A stretch of 64,000 nt of DNA, from the NCBI RefSeq assembly GCF_019047785.1, contig NZ_CP077290.1, forward strand, positions 2,418,001 to 2,482,000, given 5' to 3'. The notes under the pieces were generated by a model. That model did not search any database. It was given only the letters and a program-made list of their open reading frames with translations, and had not been told where the DNA came from. The position numbers were made by a program, and so were the translations under genes. This document shows positions 61,789 through 64,000 of the stretch, piece after piece. The number at the start of each line of letters is the position of its first letter. The first letter of the stretch is position 1. The stretch comes from Enterobacter cancerogenus (GTDB lineage Bacteria > Pseudomonadota > Gammaproteobacteria > Enterobacterales > Enterobacteriaceae).

Positions 61789-62700
61789 TTATTTGTTTCG
61801 GTTGCACATCGGGAAGCCAAGGGCTTCACGGGACGCGTAGTAAGCTTCTGCAACGGCTTTGGTCAGGGTGCGAATACGCAGGATATAGCGCTGACGTTCA
61901 GTCACGGAGATGGCTTTGCGGGCGTCCAGCAGGTTGAAGCTGTGGGCGGCCTTCAGAATACGCTCGTAGGCGGGCAGCGGCAGCGGAGTCTCCAGCGCCA
62001 GCAACTGCTGCGCCTCTTTCTCGTATTGCTCGAAGCAGGTGAACAGGAAGTCCACGTCCGCGTATTCGAAGTTGTAAGTGGACTGCTCCACTTCGTTCTG
62101 ATGGAACACGTCGCCGTAGGTTGTTTTCCCCAGCGGGCCGTCGCTCCAGACCAGGTCGTAAACGCTGTCTACGCCCTGAATGTACATCGCCAGACGTTCC
62201 AGACCGTAGGTGATTTCACCGGTGATCGGTTTACATTCCAGACCACCCACCTGCTGGAAGTAAGTGAACTGCGTCACTTCCATACCGTTCAGCCACACTT
62301 CCCAGCCCAGACCCCAGGCACCCAGCGTTGGGTTTTCCCAGTTATCTTCCACGAAACGAATATCGTGAATGGTCGGATCCATGCCCAGCTCTTTCAGCGA
62401 CCCAAGGTACAGTTCCTGAATGTTTTCCGGGGATGGCTTAATCACCACCTGGAACTGATAGTAGTGCTGCAGACGGTTCGGGTTTTCGCCGTAACGGCCA
62501 TCGGTCGGACGACGGGAAGGCTGAACATAGGCAGTAGCCATTGGCTCTGGCCCCAATGCGCGTAAGCTGGTCATTGGGTGTGAAGTGCCGGCGCCGACTT
62601 CCATGTCCAAAGGTTGAACAATGGTGCAGCCCTGACGAGCCCAGTAATCCTGTAAGGTCAGGATCAGGCCCTGGAAGGTCTTGGTATCAAACTTTTGCAT
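61789..62700 (-). CDS. glyQ: Glycyl-tRNA synthetase alpha subunit
   Basis: The catalytic class II aminoacylation subunit, 303 residues, the E. coli length. Recognisable segments are [21 protein letters not shown] near the N-terminus (shown only in part: [10 protein letters not shown]) and the [13 protein letters not shown] and [17 protein letters not shown] regions. It is the first gene of glyQS. Confidence 0.98.
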   Translation of the reverse strand: MQKFDTKTFQGLILTLQDYWARQGCTIVQPLDMEVGAGTSHPMTSLRALGPEPMATAYVQPSRRPTDGRYGENPNRLQHYYQFQVVIKPSPENIQELYLGSLKELGMDPTIHDIRFVEDNWENPTLGAWGLGWEVWLNGMEVTQFTYFQQVGGLECKPITGEITYGLERLAMYIQGVDSVYDLVWSDGPLGKTTYGDVFHQNEVEQSTYNFEYADVDFLFTCFEQYEKEAQQLLALETPLPLPAYERILKAAHSFNLLDARKAISVTERQRYILRIRTLTKAVAEAYYASREALGFPMCNRNK

Positions 62701-62860
62701 AGTATTTCGTGCTGGATACGTGTGGTTTCAAAAGGAAGGGATCAGTATACCCGCTGGCTGCAAGATATACAGTACGAAACGGGGTTGTTTAGGGAAAATT
62801 GGGAAATAAGCCGCCACGCTAAAATCCATGAACGGCCTGATTGTTGATTATACGCGCACT

Positions 62861-63166
62861 CTAGCGCATCGAGAGGTGTAAAAACTGGCCGTCCGCGTCA
62901 AATGAACAGACAAAGCCCTCTTTACGCGCGGTATGCCCCCGCATCTCATAGCTCCCCTGAAAATGCTCAAAGCCGGTGACGGCAATATTTTGCGCCTCAG
63001 CGTTATAGCGATGGGCCGCCCGATCTTTACAGAGTTGCTCCATGCCCAGCGTGCGTTCCGGGCTAATTTTCCCCTGCTGTGCTTTTTGCACCGGGGCTTC
63101 CTGCGACGTACTGCATCCTGCGAGCATCAACAGCAGAAAGAGAGACACTACACGCTTCATCATCAT
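62861..63166 (-). CDS. ysaB: YsaB, small putative lipoprotein
   Basis: A 101-residue protein matching E. coli YsaB (99 residues), function unknown. It has a lipobox LAGC at about residue 18 followed by a short hydrophilic domain with two further cysteines. Three adjacent ATGs make the exact start uncertain by up to two codons. It is divergent from wecH. Confidence 0.88.
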   Translation of the reverse strand: MMMKRVVSLFLLLMLAGCSTSQEAPVQKAQQGKISPERTLGMEQLCKDRAAHRYNAEAQNIAVTGFEHFQGSYEMRGHTARKEGFVCSFDADGQFLHLSMR

Positions 63167-63350
63167 TTTTATTACCGGCCTCGTCTGGGGCTGTTATTTT
63201 TAGTATCAACGCTTTTATAGATTATGTGTCAACATTCTGCGAACCTCTCGTCTCGACGACAAGTTTAATGAATAAAACTCAGATTTTTCCAAGGGAAAGC
63301 ATTAAGACAATGATGGTCACACTTTCTTTATCCGGACAACAGAGGGCCTG

Positions 63351-64000
63351 ATGCAGTCAAAAATTAACTGGATTGATAACCTGCGGGGCATAGCGTGCCT
63401 GATGGTGGTGATGATCCACACGACCACCTGGTATGTCACCAACGCGCACAGTATCAGTCAGGTTAACTGGGATATCGCGAATATTCTTAACTCCGCCTCC
63501 CGCGTCAGCGTGCCGTTATTCTTTATGATCTCCGGCTTTCTCTTTTTTGGCGAGCGTAGCGCACAGCCAAGACACTTTATCCGCATCGCTTCGTGTCTGC
63601 TGTTTTACAGCGCCGTCGCGCTGCTCTACATCACGCTGTTTACGTCAATCAACGCCGGGCTGTCGCTGAAAAATCTGCTGCAAAAACCGGTGTTCTATCA
63701 TCTGTGGTTTTTCTTCGCCATTATCGTTATCTATCTGGTCTCTCCGCTGATCCAGGTAAAACATATTGGCGGCAAAATGCTGCTGGCTTTAATGGTTGTG
63801 ATTGGCATCGTGGCAAACCCGAATACCGTCTCGCAGAAAGTCGCTGGTTTTGAGTGGCTGCCCGTCGATCTTTATATCAACGGCGACACGTTTTACTACG
63901 TGCTGTACGGCATGCTGGGGCGCGCCATCGGCATGATGGATACCGGCAAACGGGGGCTAAACCTGCTTTGCGGGGCGGCGTTTATCCTCAGCGTGGGGAT
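63351..64000 (+). CDS. wecH: Enterobacterial common antigen O-acetyltransferase WecH, 5' part
   Basis: WecH is an inner-membrane acyltransferase-3 family protein that O-acetylates enterobacterial common antigen. The first 216 residues are present and the gene runs off the window. They contain several membrane spans, the family motif [15 protein letters not shown] with the catalytic His, and [13 protein letters not shown]. The ATG at 63351 follows AGAGGGCCTG. The E. coli neighbour order ysaB-wecH after glyQ is kept. Confidence 0.95.
   Translation, partial: MQSKINWIDNLRGIACLMVVMIHTTTWYVTNAHSISQVNWDIANILNSASRVSVPLFFMISGFLFFGERSAQPRHFIRIASCLLFYSAVALLYITLFTSINAGLSLKNLLQKPVFYHLWFFFAIIVIYLVSPLIQVKHIGGKMLLALMVVIGIVANPNTVSQKVAGFEWLPVDLYINGDTFYYVLYGMLGRAIGMMDTGKRGLNLLCGAAFILSVG

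Overview
The window is a stretch of core chromosome from a member of the Enterobacteriaceae, most likely Enterobacter or a close relative. The evidence is near-E. coli protein sequences and gene lengths, E. coli-type operons (purHD, thiCEFSGH, rplKAJL-rpoBC, secE-nusG, a tRNA4-tufB unit, dppABCDF, glyQS), Enterobacter-type 16S variable regions and dispersed enterobacterial REP-like repeats. I see no phage, integrase, IS element, CRISPR array or toxin cluster. The accessory content is a few small insertions between core genes.

Layout, left to right: a partial rRNA operon on the minus strand (5' part of 23S, a tRNA-less spacer, complete 16S, P1/P2 promoters) faces away from purHD, which has a PurR box. 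Next come yjaH, hupA, yjaG, nfi, hemE and nudC (all minus), then rsd and a TPP riboswitch ahead of thiCEFSGH (plus). Between thiH and rpoC are a membrane diguanylate cyclase and an orphan PTS IIB-IIA pair. The large transcription/translation block follows on the minus strand: rpoC, rpoB, rplL, rplJ, rplA, rplK, nusG, secE, tufB and four tRNAs, with coaA divergent from them.

At about 35.5 kb the gene order switches from what I recall as the E. coli 90-minute region to the 80-minute region: coaA is followed by dppF rather than birA/murB. The orientations fit a single large inversion spanning oriC. After that come dppFDCBA, a tRNA-Pro(UGG) with a broken copy beside it, eptB, yhjX (with a two-repeat YpdB-type site), yhjY, tag, yiaC, bisC and yiaD. 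A 2-ketogluconate operon (PtxS-like repressor, kguE, kguK, kguT, ghrB) follows, with a perfect PtxS-type palindrome at its promoter. The window ends with cspA, yiaF, yiaG, an ABC-F ATPase, glyS, glyQ, ysaB and the start of wecH.

How the parts work together: most of the window serves growth and central metabolism (rRNA, RNA polymerase, ribosomal stalk proteins, EF-Tu, tRNAs, purine, thiamine, CoA and haem synthesis, glycyl-tRNA synthetase). The accessory parts concern nutrient capture (dipeptides, 2-ketogluconate, an unknown PTS sugar, pyruvate via YhjX) and envelope modification (EptB, WecH). The points I would look at first are the tRNA-less rRNA spacer, the coaA/dppF junction, the tRNA-Pro copy split by a 66-bp hairpin-rich insert, and ghrB as the last gene of a kgu operon.
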